Assembly: GCA_018895795.1 (NCBI GenBank)
Contig: JAHINZ010000425.1
Location: 1-32,152, forward strand
Source of the DNA: Alphaproteobacteria bacterium
GTDB lineage: Bacteria > Pseudomonadota > Alphaproteobacteria > Caulobacterales > Caulobacteraceae
DNA: 32,152 nt
Direction: 5' to 3'
A program made the position numbers and the translations under genes. This document shows, piece by piece, positions 22,082-29,610 of this stretch (position 1 is its first letter; the number at the start of each line of letters is the position of its first letter). The notes under the pieces are model-generated. The model saw nothing but the letters and a program-made list of their open reading frames with translations. It had not been told where the DNA came from and searched no databases.

Positions 22082-23827
22082 ATGGCCGATCAGGCTTACG
22101 ACCTCGTGCTGCGCGGCGGGACCGTGCTGGACGGCTCCGGCGCCGAGGGCTTCGTCGCCGACGTCGGCGTCAAGGACGGCCTGATCGCGGCCATTGGCCC
22201 GAGGCTGGCCGCCGGCCGCGAGGAGATCGACGCCACCGGCCGTCTGGTCACCCCCGGCTTTGTCGACATCCACACCCATTATGACGGCCAGGCGACCTGG
22301 GACACCCGCATGACGCCCAGCTCCGGCCATGGGGTCACCACGGTGGTGATGGGCAATTGCGGCGTCGGCTTCGCGCCCTGCAAGCCCGAGGACCGCGACC
22401 GGCTGATCCGGTTGATGGAGGGCGTCGAGGACATCCCCTTTCCGGTGCTGACCGAGGGCCTGCCCTGGACCTGGGAGAGTTTCCCCGACTATCTGGACGC
22501 GCTGGAAAAGCGCCGGTTCGACGTCGATATCGGCGCCCAGCTGCCCCATGCGGCCCTGCGGGTGTTCGTGATGGGCGAGCGCGGAGCCAATCGCGAACCG
22601 GCGACGCCGGCCGATATCGCCGCCATGGCCGCCCTCGCCAAACGGGCGGTCGAGGCCGGGGCCCTGGGCTTTTCCACCTCGCGCACCCTCAACCATCGCA
22701 CCAGCGACGGCCAGCCGACCCCGACCCTGACGGCGGGTGAGGATGAACTGACCGGCATCGCCCTGGGTCTGGCCGCCGCCGGCAAGGGCGTGCTGCAACT
22801 GGTCTCCGACTTCTTCCCCGACGGCCTGGCCGAGCTGGCCATGCTGCGCCGGATCGTCGAGCGCTCGAGGCGACCGCTGTCGTTCTCGCTGGTCCAGAGC
22901 CCCAAGTCGCCGGACGGTTGGAAGGCGATGCTGGCGGGCCTGCAGGCGGCGGCCGACGCCGGCCTGCCGATCAAGGCTCAGGTCTGCGGCCGTCCGGTGG
23001 GGGTGCTGTTCGGGCTGGAGCTGACCCTCAATCCGTTCAGCCAGAGCCCGGTCTTCGCCGACATCGCCGGCTTGCCGCTGGCCGAAAGGGTCGCCGCTCT
23101 GCGCGACCCGGACTTCCGGGCCCGCCTGCTGGCCGAGAAAAGCGATCCCAAGGGGCCCTTCGCCGGCAGCGCGCTGCGGGCCTGGGACAATCTGTTCCCG
23201 ATGGACGAGGTCCCCGACTACGAGCCGACCGCCGACCAGACCGTGGCCGCCCTGGCCGCCGCCTCGGGTCGCGATCCGGCCGAGGTGGCGCTGGACGCGA
23301 TGCTGCGCAACGACGGGCGCGGCATGCTCTATCACCCGTTCCTGAACTATGCCGACGGCTCGCTGGACCCCAGCTTCGCCATGCTGAGCCACAAGGACAC
23401 CGTGCCGGGCCTGTCGGACGGCGGGGCCCATGTCGGCATGATCTGCGACGGCAGCTTCCCGACCAGCAACCTGGTTCACTGGACCCGCGAGCGCACCCGC
23501 GGTCCGCGCATTCCGCTGGCGACCATGGTGGCGATGCAGACCCGCGACACCGCCCTGACCGTCGGCCTGAGGGATCGCGGCCTGATCGCGCCCGGCTATC
23601 GGGCCGACCTCAATGTCATCGACTATGAGGGCCTGAGACTGGACGCGCCCCGCGTCGCCTACGACCTGCCGGCCGGCGGGCGGCGGCTGACCCAGAAGGC
23701 GTATGGCTATGTGGCGACGATCGTCGGCGGGGTGGTGACCTATCGCGACGGCGAGCCGACCGGGGCCCTGCCGGGAAGGCTGGTGCGCGGCGCCCAGGCG
23801 GCGCCGATGGCCCTGGCGGCGGAATAG
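22082..23827 (+). CDS. Amidohydrolase related to N-acyl-D-amino-acid deacylase
   Basis: A 581-residue member of the amidohydrolase superfamily, COG3653-like. It has VDIHTHYDGQ (His64, His66), VVMGNCGVGFAPC (Cys93, the metal-bridging Cys of D-aminoacylase) and GLSDGGAHVGM (catalytic Asp446). The THxR segment and second His that supply further metal ligands in D-aminoacylases are not evident; the matching regions read VLQLVSDFFPDG and LSFSLVQSP. It may therefore hydrolyse a different amide or cyclic substrate and use fewer metals. GGGGAGGA precedes ATG. It is divergent from thiolase, and a cloverleaf repeat follows its stop. The broad family is sure; the substrate is unknown. Confidence 0.85.
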   Translation: MADQAYDLVLRGGTVLDGSGAEGFVADVGVKDGLIAAIGPRLAAGREEIDATGRLVTPGFVDIHTHYDGQATWDTRMTPSSGHGVTTVVMGNCGVGFAPCKPEDRDRLIRLMEGVEDIPFPVLTEGLPWTWESFPDYLDALEKRRFDVDIGAQLPHAALRVFVMGERGANREPATPADIAAMAALAKRAVEAGALGFSTSRTLNHRTSDGQPTPTLTAGEDELTGIALGLAAAGKGVLQLVSDFFPDGLAELAMLRRIVERSRRPLSFSLVQSPKSPDGWKAMLAGLQAAADAGLPIKAQVCGRPVGVLFGLELTLNPFSQSPVFADIAGLPLAERVAALRDPDFRARLLAEKSDPKGPFAGSALRAWDNLFPMDEVPDYEPTADQTVAALAAASGRDPAEVALDAMLRNDGRGMLYHPFLNYADGSLDPSFAMLSHKDTVPGLSDGGAHVGMICDGSFPTSNLVHWTRERTRGPRIPLATMVAMQTRDTALTVGLRDRGLIAPGYRADLNVIDYEGLRLDAPRVAYDLPAGGRRLTQKAYGYVATIVGGVVTYRDGEPTGALPGRLVRGAQAAPMALAAE

Positions 23828-23838
23828 GCGGCCCACTT

Positions 23839-23906
23839 GCCCCCTCCTGGCTGCTGCGCAGCCGTCCTCCCCCTCCGGGGGAGGAGCGCGTCAGCGCGGA
23901 GGGGGC
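23839..23906. repeat. Cloverleaf-type intergenic repeat (possible bidirectional terminator)
   Basis: A 68-base element made of four stems. The closing stem is GCCCCCTCC/GGAGGGGGC (23839-23847, 23898-23906). Inside it lie GGCTGC-TGC-GCAGCC (23849-23863), CCTCCCCC-TCC-GGGGGAGG (23866-23884) and GCGC-GTCA-GCGC (23886-23897), with almost no unpaired bases between them. It fills the gap between convergent genes and could end both transcripts. It shares its central stem with the repeats at 20609 and 26679. Confidence 0.75.
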
Positions 23907-23919
23907 GAGTACCGAGTCC

Positions 23920-24351
23920 CTATTCCCCGAACCCGTCGCCCGGCGTCATCGGCGACAGCCGGATCAGCCGCGAGTCCTCGACCGCCGCCTGTCGATGCTT
24001 GACGAACTCGCGGTAGTCGGGGTCGGTGACCATGGCCAGGAAGGCTCCGGCGTTGGGGTATTCGGCGATAAAGGCCAGGTCCCAGCGCTCGTCGGTCGGG
24101 CCCGTCAGCACGACCTCCGGCTTGCCCGCCCAGATCTGCTTGCCGCCCAGCTTCGCGAACAGGGCGGCGGTCTCCCGGCCATAGGCGCGATAGGCGTCCA
24201 GGCCCGAACGGCCCTTGCCGTGCTCGGGATGGTCGGCCGGATAGTCGGCCAGGGCCTTCAGACGCACCAGGTTGAGCATCTGGATCGGCGTATCGCGCGG
24301 CAGGCCCTTGAAGGCGTCAAACTGCGCGCGGGTCGGGTCGATGCTGGACAT
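23920..24351 (-). CDS. DUF1330 domain protein
   Basis: A 143-residue protein of the DUF1330 type (ferredoxin-like dimeric alpha/beta barrel fold). Diagnostic segments are QMLNLVRLKALADYP, YRAYGRETAALFAKLGG, WDLAFIAEYPNAGAFLAMV and DPDYREFVKHRQAAVEDSRL. Biochemical function is unknown. There is no signal peptide. It is the last gene of the lemA-TPM-TPM-CPBP run, 12 bases after the protease stop, so it is probably co-transcribed, though nothing suggests a shared function. Confidence 0.85.
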   Translation of the reverse strand: MSSIDPTRAQFDAFKGLPRDTPIQMLNLVRLKALADYPADHPEHGKGRSGLDAYRAYGRETAALFAKLGGKQIWAGKPEVVLTGPTDERWDLAFIAEYPNAGAFLAMVTDPDYREFVKHRQAAVEDSRLIRLSPMTPGDGFGE

Positions 24352-24363
24352 GGGGCGGTCTCC

Positions 24364-25176
24364 CTAGTGTTGCTTGCGGCCATTTGGCGGCCAAAGGACG
24401 AAAAGCGCCAGGGCCAGCAGGGCCAGGGCGATGGCTTCGGCAGGGCGTGTTCGCCAGGCGCCGACCGCGCCGAGGCCGTTGATCACGAAATGCGGCACGA
24501 TGCCGGCGATCAGCACGCCGCCCCGCGTCCGCATGAATAGCCAGGTCATCAGCAGCGATAGAGCGATCGTGCCCAGGGCGTACCAGCCCAGGTTCGAAAG
24601 CGACGAATTGACGATGCCCGAGAACAGGAAGGCTGGGATGTGCCAGATCGTCCAGACGACGCCCAACGCGCCGCCGGCGACCAGCGGCGGCCAGCGGTCC
24701 AGCAGGCGGGGCAGGGCGTAGCCGCGCCAGCCGAGCTCCTCGCCCAGGGGCCCCGAATTCGTGAGGATCTGGGCGGTGGTGAACAACAGCAACGGGGTGG
24801 CCACCAGCACGTCGCCGGGCCGCACGGGCCAGGCGCTGAACGCAGGAACCAGCAGGCTGAGACCCAGGGCGATCGCCGGCAGGGCCAGGAACGCGAGGGC
24901 CAGCGCCCAGAGCGGCGTCACCTGGATCAGACGGCGGCCAAGTCGACCCAGGCCCGCCGTCCCCTCGAACGTCAGGGTCAGGGCCAGGGCGACGAGGGTC
25001 GGAGAACAGGCCGCCAGCAGATAGGCCGGCGACCCATAGACGAAGGGGCCGAAGACGGCCGTCAAGGGCTGGGGAAAGAGCAGATAGAGTCCGCCGACGC
25101 CCCAGGTGATCAGGAAGACGAGACCCAGAAAGAGCCAGACGCGGCGGAATTCGCGGCGGCTGGCTCTCTCCGCCAT
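24364..25176 (-). CDS. CPBP family intramembrane metalloprotease
   Basis: A 270-residue membrane protein of the Abi/CPBP (Rce1-like) family with about seven to eight predicted spans. The glutamate motif is GEELGWRGYALPRL (Glu146, Glu147), the second motif is VWTIWHIPAFLF (His179) and the third is VPHFVINGLG (His229, Asn233), so the metal and catalytic residues are all present. Family members cleave substrates inside the membrane, such as prenylated proteins, bacteriocin-like peptides or anti-sigma factors; this substrate is unknown. It starts four bases after the second TPM gene and is followed by DUF1330, in one operon. Confidence 0.9.
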   Translation of the reverse strand: MAERASRREFRRVWLFLGLVFLITWGVGGLYLLFPQPLTAVFGPFVYGSPAYLLAACSPTLVALALTLTFEGTAGLGRLGRRLIQVTPLWALALAFLALPAIALGLSLLVPAFSAWPVRPGDVLVATPLLLFTTAQILTNSGPLGEELGWRGYALPRLLDRWPPLVAGGALGVVWTIWHIPAFLFSGIVNSSLSNLGWYALGTIALSLLMTWLFMRTRGGVLIAGIVPHFVINGLGAVGAWRTRPAEAIALALLALALFVLWPPNGRKQH

Positions 25177-25180
25177 GGCC

Positions 25181-25879
25181 TCAGCGTTTCGGCAGGATGG
25201 TCAGGCCATCCGGCAGTTCATTAGCGTCGTCGGCCTTGACCGGAACATGGCTGGACAGGATCTGGCCGGTGCGGGTGACGGCGGCGACGAAGCCGTCGGC
25301 GACCTTGCCGCGCTTCAGGCCAGCCACCAGGTCGGCCACCACCTCGTCCCAGACCGTGTTGGGGGCGGCCTTGTAGATGCCCTCGTCGGCGATGACCTCG
25401 ACGCGGTGCTCGGCCAGGGCGGCGAAGATCAGCACCCCCGTCCGATCACGGGTTTGGTGCAGGCCCTGGCTGAGGAACTGGTCCATGGCCGCGCGCTTGA
25501 CCCGGGCCGTCTTCAGGGCGCCGGGCGTCAGGGCGCGGCGCACGGGCGGGATCGAGGCGATCAGGGCCGCCAGGATGAAGATCGCGACCTGCAGGGCGAT
25601 ATAGACCGACAGGGCCGAGAAGATCGCCGTGTCGGTCGCCGTGGCGTGGCCGATCGTCCAGCCGCCGAACAGCCTTGTCAGCATGTCGGGACGCAGGCCG
25701 GCGAACAACGCCGCCGCCGGCAGCACCAGGGCCGTCGCGGCCGCCCAGACCAGCGGCGTTTCGCGATAGTCCGACACCTCGGGCGCCAGGACGCAGAAGA
25801 TCTCGCCGGCGGTGGTCTTTTCGGCCGCCGCCACCGCCTGGGCGATGCGAGCCTGGTCTTCGGGGGATATCTTGCGCAT
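25181..25879 (-). CDS. TPM domain membrane protein
   Basis: A 232-residue protein. A short helical start (MRKISPEDQARIAQAV, EKTTAGEIFCVLAPEVSDYRET) begins the TPM fold. Two membrane spans follow at about 42-62 (PLVWAAATALVLPAAALFAGL) and 90-112 (SVYIALQVAIFILAALIASI). The rest of the TPM domain follows at the C terminus (TGVLIFAALAEHRVEVIADEGI and KRGKVADGFVAAV). TPM proteins are often membrane-linked and paired with LemA. The fold is interrupted by the membrane hairpin, typical of this second-gene type. ATG 25879 overlaps the preceding gene's stop (TGATG) with GGGAG upstream; a longer frame is Arg-rich shadow. Confidence 0.88.
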   Translation of the reverse strand: MRKISPEDQARIAQAVAAAEKTTAGEIFCVLAPEVSDYRETPLVWAAATALVLPAAALFAGLRPDMLTRLFGGWTIGHATATDTAIFSALSVYIALQVAIFILAALIASIPPVRRALTPGALKTARVKRAAMDQFLSQGLHQTRDRTGVLIFAALAEHRVEVIADEGIYKAAPNTVWDEVVADLVAGLKRGKVADGFVAAVTRTGQILSSHVPVKADDANELPDGLTILPKR

Positions 25880-26661
25880 CACCAGCTCCCTGAGCTTCCG
25901 CCGCCGCCGAACGAGCCGCCGCCGCCGCCGCCCCAACCGCCGCCGCCGCCGCCGCCCCAGTCATTGTTGCGACCGCCGCCGTTGCTCAGCGCGCCCAGGA
26001 TGATCCACGGCAGGGCCGAGCCCAGACCGCCATGGCGACCCCGGCCCCCGGGCAGCAAACGGGTGATCAGGAAGATGACGAAGAAAAAGATCAGGATGGC
26101 CGCGATCCCGCCGCCGCCGCCGCCGCGCTGGGCGGCCTTGGGCTGGGCCGCCTGGGCGGCATTGGCCTTGGCCTGGTCCTCGGGCAGGGACAGCTGGGCG
26201 AGGATCTCGTCGGCCCCGGCCACCACGCCGCCTTGCAGGTCGCCGGCCTTGAACTTGGGCAGCACGGCGGTCTGGATGATCAGGCTGGACAGGGCGTCGG
26301 TCAGGATCGGCTCGAGGCCATAACCGACCTCGATCCGGACCTTGCGGTCATTGGGGGCGACCAGAAGGATGACGCCGGTGTTCTTGTCCTTCTCGCCGAT
26401 CCCCCAGGTGCGACCCAGCTGATAGCCGTAGTCCTCGATCTCATAGCCTTGCAGCGTCGGGACCGTGGCCACGACCAGCTGACGACCGGTGCTGTCCTCC
26501 AGGCCTTTCAGCTTGGCGGTCAGGTCGGCCTCGACCTGGGGCGACAGGATATTGGCCTCGTCGACCACGCGTCCCGACAGGGCCGGGAACTGGGGCGCGG
26601 CGAAGGCGGGCGCGGCGATCAGCACCAGGAGCGCCAGCGCGGCGGTCGCCCATCGCCTCAA
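25879..26661 (-). CDS. TPM domain protein with Gly-rich tail (YgcG-like)
   Basis: A 260-residue protein. From TTG 26661 it begins MRRWATAALALLVLIAAPAFA, a proper signal peptide. The TPM domain follows (PALSGRVVDEANILSP, TGRQLVVATVPTLQGYEIEDYGYQLGRTWGIG and KNTGVILLVAPNDRKVRIEVGYGL). One membrane span lies at about 187-205 (IAAILIFFFVIFLITRLL), and the tail is Gly/Trp-rich, ending GGGGSSGSW, as in YgcG/TPM proteins. An in-frame GTG at 26808, two bases after the lemA stop, would add 49 residues coded by a palindromic repeat; I reject that start because it would bury the signal peptide, though TTG 26661 has no clear ribosome-binding site. The tail is encoded by a GCC-rich simple repeat. Confidence 0.82.
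   Translation of the reverse strand: MRRWATAALALLVLIAAPAFAAPQFPALSGRVVDEANILSPQVEADLTAKLKGLEDSTGRQLVVATVPTLQGYEIEDYGYQLGRTWGIGEKDKNTGVILLVAPNDRKVRIEVGYGLEPILTDALSSLIIQTAVLPKFKAGDLQGGVVAGADEILAQLSLPEDQAKANAAQAAQPKAAQRGGGGGGIAAILIFFFVIFLITRLLPGGRGRHGGLGSALPWIILGALSNGGGRNNDWGGGGGGGWGGGGGGSFGGGGSSGSW
25898..25957. repeat. GCC-rich simple repeat within the TPM gene
   Basis: Runs of GCC, broken only by a few other codons, encode Gly-rich sequence just before the stop of the first TPM gene. Such tracts are prone to slippage, so tail length may vary between strains. Confidence 0.7.
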
Positions 26662-26678
26662 CCCAGCAGCGGGGGAGG

Positions 26679-26791
26679 CGTCACGGCGCGGAACGCGCCG
26701 TGACGGAGGGGGCGCGACGGTCTGGAAGGCGCGCGCGAACGCCCCCTCCACCGCTTCGCGGTCCCCCTCCCCCGCGCTGCGGGGGAGGGGA
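26679..26791. repeat. Palindromic repeat block between lemA and the TPM gene
   Basis: Four stems in a row: CGTCACGGCGCG-GAA-CGCGCCGTGACG (26679-26705); GGAGGGGGCG with CGCCCCCTCC (26705-26714, 26740-26749); ACCGC-TTC-GCGGT (26750-26762); and CCCCTCCCCCGC-GCT-GCGGGGGAGGGG (about 26764-26790). The last stem shares its core with the repeats at 20609 and 23839. The block happens to be open in the TPM gene's frame. Confidence 0.75.
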
Positions 26792-26809
26792 GATCGGAAC
26801 GCCTTCACT

Positions 26810-27451
26810 TTAGTTGGCCGCCGGAGCCGGAGCAGAGGCCGGCGGGGCGGAATCGAAGCTGACCGTCGGCGCGGCCTGGGCCGAGACCGAGGCCTGGAAC
26901 AGCTGAGCCGGCTTCTGGCCGCTATAGACCGTCTTGGCCCACAGGATGCTGGGGAAGGTCCGCAGGGTGGTGTTGTATTTCTGGGCGGCCAGATTGTAGT
27001 CGCGACGCGAGATGGTGATGCGGTTCTCGGTGCCTTCCAGCTGGCTTTGCAGGGCCATGAAGTTCTGGTTCGACTTCAGATCCGGATAGCGCTCCTGGAT
27101 GACCATCAGCCGGCCCAGCACGCCCGACAGCTGATCCTGGGCGGCGGCGAACTTCTGGAACTGGGCCGGATCGGTGATGGTCGAGGCGTCGACCTTGACC
27201 TGGGTGGCGCTGGCGCGGGCCTGGGTGACGGCGACCAGGGTGTCTTTTTCCTGGGCCGCATAGCCCTTCACCGTGGCGACCAGGTTGGGCACCAGGTCGG
27301 CGCGGCGTTGATACTGGTTCTGCACCTCGGCCCAGGCGGTCTTGGTCGCCTCGTCCTGGGTGGGAATGGTGTTGATCCCGCAGCCGGCGAGACCGGTCGC
27401 GAGGGACACGACCAGCGCGAGGCGCGCGGCGTTTTTGACGAAACGGTTCAT
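26810..27451 (-). CDS. lemA: LemA family lipoprotein
   Basis: A 213-residue LemA protein. The signal ends in the lipobox LAGC with Cys24, so it is probably a lipoprotein rather than the usual N-anchored form. Family features are YQRRADLVPNLVATVKGYA (about 48-66), a long helical middle, RYPDLKSNQNFMALQSQLE with GTENRI, and YNTTLRTFPSILWA. The tail is Ala/Pro-rich. LemA proteins form helical bundles at the envelope and are commonly encoded next to TPM proteins, as here. GGAGGG eight to ten bases before ATG 27451 supports the start. It heads the five-gene operon; the promoter should lie in 27452-27531. Confidence 0.92.
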   Translation of the reverse strand: MNRFVKNAARLALVVSLATGLAGCGINTIPTQDEATKTAWAEVQNQYQRRADLVPNLVATVKGYAAQEKDTLVAVTQARASATQVKVDASTITDPAQFQKFAAAQDQLSGVLGRLMVIQERYPDLKSNQNFMALQSQLEGTENRITISRRDYNLAAQKYNTTLRTFPSILWAKTVYSGQKPAQLFQASVSAQAAPTVSFDSAPPASAPAPAAN

Positions 27452-27531
27452 TCAGCCCTCCAGGCCAGAAAGGAAGCTCACATACCGCTGATAGATAGCG
27501 CGTCCCTTGATCCACGTCAGGTCGGTTGAGG

Positions 27532-28833
27532 TTAAACCTTCTCCATTTCGGCGAAGGCTTTCCGGCGCGGGCCCAGATAGCCGAACAGCCAGGCGGCCAC
27601 CTTGCGGATCTGGATCTCCTCGCTGCCCTCGGTGATCCGGTAGCGGCGGTGGTGGCGATAGATGTGCTCGAACGGCTTGTGGCGCGAATAGCCGATGCCG
27701 CCATGCACCTGCATGGCCCGGTCGGCCGCCTCGCAGACCAGGCGGTTGGCCTGGTAGTTACACATCGAGACCTTGTCGGAGAGGCGCTTTTCCACCTCCG
27801 GCTTGGTCATCTGGTCCATCTCCCAGGCGGTCTTGCGGATCAGCAGGCGCAGCATCTCGGCGGTGCTGGCCAGTTCCACCAGCGGGAACTGGATGGCCTG
27901 GTTCTCGGCCAGGGGCTTGCCGAAGGGCTTGCGGATCCGGGCGTACTTGACGCTCTCTTCTATGCAGAAGGTCGCCGCGCCCAGGCTGGAGGCGGCCTGG
28001 CGGATGCGGTTCTCGTGCACGAAATGCTGGGCCAGGGCCAGGCCGCCGCCCTCGGGGCCGAACATGGCGCTGTCAGGGACCCACACATTGGTGAAGCTGA
28101 CCCGCGGGTGGTCGGTCGGCATGTTGAAGGTCCAGAGATATTCCTCGATCTTCACGCCGGGCGCATGGGCCGGGACCAGGAACGCCGTGATGCCCTTGGC
28201 CGAGCCATCCTCGCCGTCGGTGCGGGCGAACAGGCAGCAGTGGGTGGCGGCGTGCATGCCGGTGGTCCACATCTTCTCGCCATTGATCCGCCAGCCGGCC
28301 TCGCCCTTGTGGACCTCGCGCACGGCGCGGGTCTCCATGAAGGTGGCGTCGGAGCCGTGGTCGGGTTCGGTCAGGCCGAAAGTCGGACGGAAGGCGGCCT
28401 TGTCGAGCATGTCGGTGATCAGGTGCTGCTGATCGGGGCGGCCAAAATCGCGGATCATCAGCACGAACGGATTGTTGCCGACGATCGAGTGCTCGTTCTG
28501 CAGGTCGTTGAACAGCCCCAGGCCTTTGCTGGCCAGGTGCTCGCGGATCACCGCCATCCAGAGGTTGGAGCCGTCCTGGCCGCCGAACGCCTTGGGCAGG
28601 GCGAAGCGGTAATGGCCGGCGGTGTCGGCCAGCTTGCGGGCCTTGGCCAGCAGTTCTTCCCAGTCGTGGCGGGGCAGGCCGCCGCCGTCCCAGTCGGTGC
28701 GGGCCCATTCGCGGCGATGGTCGAAGAAGCGTTCATTGTCGTCGCGGGCCTGCAAGGGCGCGATCTCATCGGTGATGAACTGGTCGAGCACGGCCAAATA
28801 GGCCGTCAGTTCCGCCGGTAGGGTGAAGTCCAT
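27532..28833 (-). CDS. Acyl-CoA dehydrogenase
   Basis: A 433-residue FAD-dependent acyl-CoA dehydrogenase. It has TFGLTEPDHGSD (FAD/substrate loop), GWRINGEKMWTTG, HENRIRQAASSLGAATFCIE, ARIRKPFGKPLAENQAIQF, QVHGGIGYSRHKPFEHIYRHHRRYRI and ITEGSEEIQ with catalytic Glu402. The 430-residue length and long N-terminal part fit a subgroup different from short-chain enzymes; the chain length of the substrate is not predictable. It feeds electrons to ETF in beta-oxidation. ATG 28833 is chosen because GGGAGG lies seven bases upstream; a longer start at 28851 has no such site. It reads toward the lemA operon on the same strand with an 80-base gap. Confidence 0.95.
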   Translation of the reverse strand: MDFTLPAELTAYLAVLDQFITDEIAPLQARDDNERFFDHRREWARTDWDGGGLPRHDWEELLAKARKLADTAGHYRFALPKAFGGQDGSNLWMAVIREHLASKGLGLFNDLQNEHSIVGNNPFVLMIRDFGRPDQQHLITDMLDKAAFRPTFGLTEPDHGSDATFMETRAVREVHKGEAGWRINGEKMWTTGMHAATHCCLFARTDGEDGSAKGITAFLVPAHAPGVKIEEYLWTFNMPTDHPRVSFTNVWVPDSAMFGPEGGGLALAQHFVHENRIRQAASSLGAATFCIEESVKYARIRKPFGKPLAENQAIQFPLVELASTAEMLRLLIRKTAWEMDQMTKPEVEKRLSDKVSMCNYQANRLVCEAADRAMQVHGGIGYSRHKPFEHIYRHHRRYRITEGSEEIQIRKVAAWLFGYLGPRRKAFAEMEKV

Positions 28834-28965
28834 GGCCGAGCCTCCCTGCACGTTTTTGGGTTCTTGTCGGCGGACTATGCGCGCCCCTTGGCCCGGGCCA
28901 AACCGTGCCGTTGGGGAACGGTGTTCTTAACCGCCCCTTGACCAAGGGCCTGTAGGATCGGCCGC

Positions 28966-29391
28966 ATGATCATCATGGTTGCCGCCGCGATCCTTGGCGC
29001 CGCGCTCGGACTGTTCGTCCGGCCGAGGGTCCTGGGCGTGCTCGTCGCCGTGCTGGCGGTGGGCTCGGTGGAGGGCGGGGCCCTGCTGCTGGTCAAGATG
29101 CTGGAGGGCCAGCCCAATCGCGAACTGCTGATCGGCCGCCTGCAGACGGCGTTCGGCGATGACCTGCTCAGCTCGGCCGCGCCGGTGGCCGCCGCCCTGA
29201 TCGGCGCCGTGCTGGCGGCGTTGATGGGCCAGTTCTCCGATCCGGAAAAGTCGGTGTCGATGCTCACCGGCGACGAACTGCGGCGCAAGGTCGGCAAGGA
29301 CGGACGCTATGCGCGGGTCCAGGGCATGGTCGAGGATCGGCAGATCCACCAGAAGGCCGAAAGCCGCATCGACTCCATCCTGGGTCTGTAG
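28966..29391 (+). CDS. Membrane protein, unknown function
   Basis: A 141-residue protein with three predicted membrane segments: about 2-18 (IIMVAAAILGAALGLFV), 22-43 (VLGVLVAVLAVGSVEGGALLLV) and 72-90 (APVAAALIGAVLAALMGQF). A soluble charged C-terminal tail follows (SDPEKSVSMLTGDELRRKVGKDGRY and RQIHQKAESRIDSIL). I do not recognise the family. AGGA lies about nine bases upstream of ATG 28966; ATG 28975 is an alternative. It is divergent from the acyl-CoA dehydrogenase. Confidence 0.65.
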   Translation: MIIMVAAAILGAALGLFVRPRVLGVLVAVLAVGSVEGGALLLVKMLEGQPNRELLIGRLQTAFGDDLLSSAAPVAAALIGAVLAALMGQFSDPEKSVSMLTGDELRRKVGKDGRYARVQGMVEDRQIHQKAESRIDSILGL

Positions 29392-29477
29392 TTCTCCGAA
29401 CTCGCGAAAAGGTCGTCGTTTCTAAAAAAAACGTAACGCGGCCAAATTCAGCTTGCGCAATTTCTGGGCGCTGATAT

Positions 29478-29492
29478 CTAAGCACTGCTTAG
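29478..29492. promoter_or_regulatory. Operator-like palindrome CTAAGCA-C-TGCTTAG
   Basis: A perfect 7+1+7 inverted repeat in the AT-rich 219-base gap upstream of the secreted protein at 29611. An outer GGCCAAA/TTTGGCC pair (29440-29446, 29493-29499) frames it. The form suits a dimeric regulator, TetR type being one guess. The rest of 29392-29610 has no gene I can support. Confidence 0.45.
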
Positions 29493-29610
29493 TTTGGCCT
29501 TGTGGCGTCGGTGGGGATACCGAAGCTTCAATCCTTGAGGCCAGGCCCACAGTACGCGTTTCGCCGATCATCGATTTTATCACAACTCCCCTGAACGTTG
29601 GAGGGCTCCT

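Noticed and set aside
26441..26653. 70-residue frame with ATG and GAGG upstream inside the first TPM gene
   Set aside because: Out of frame with the TPM protein, Arg/Gly-rich and without any recognisable motif.
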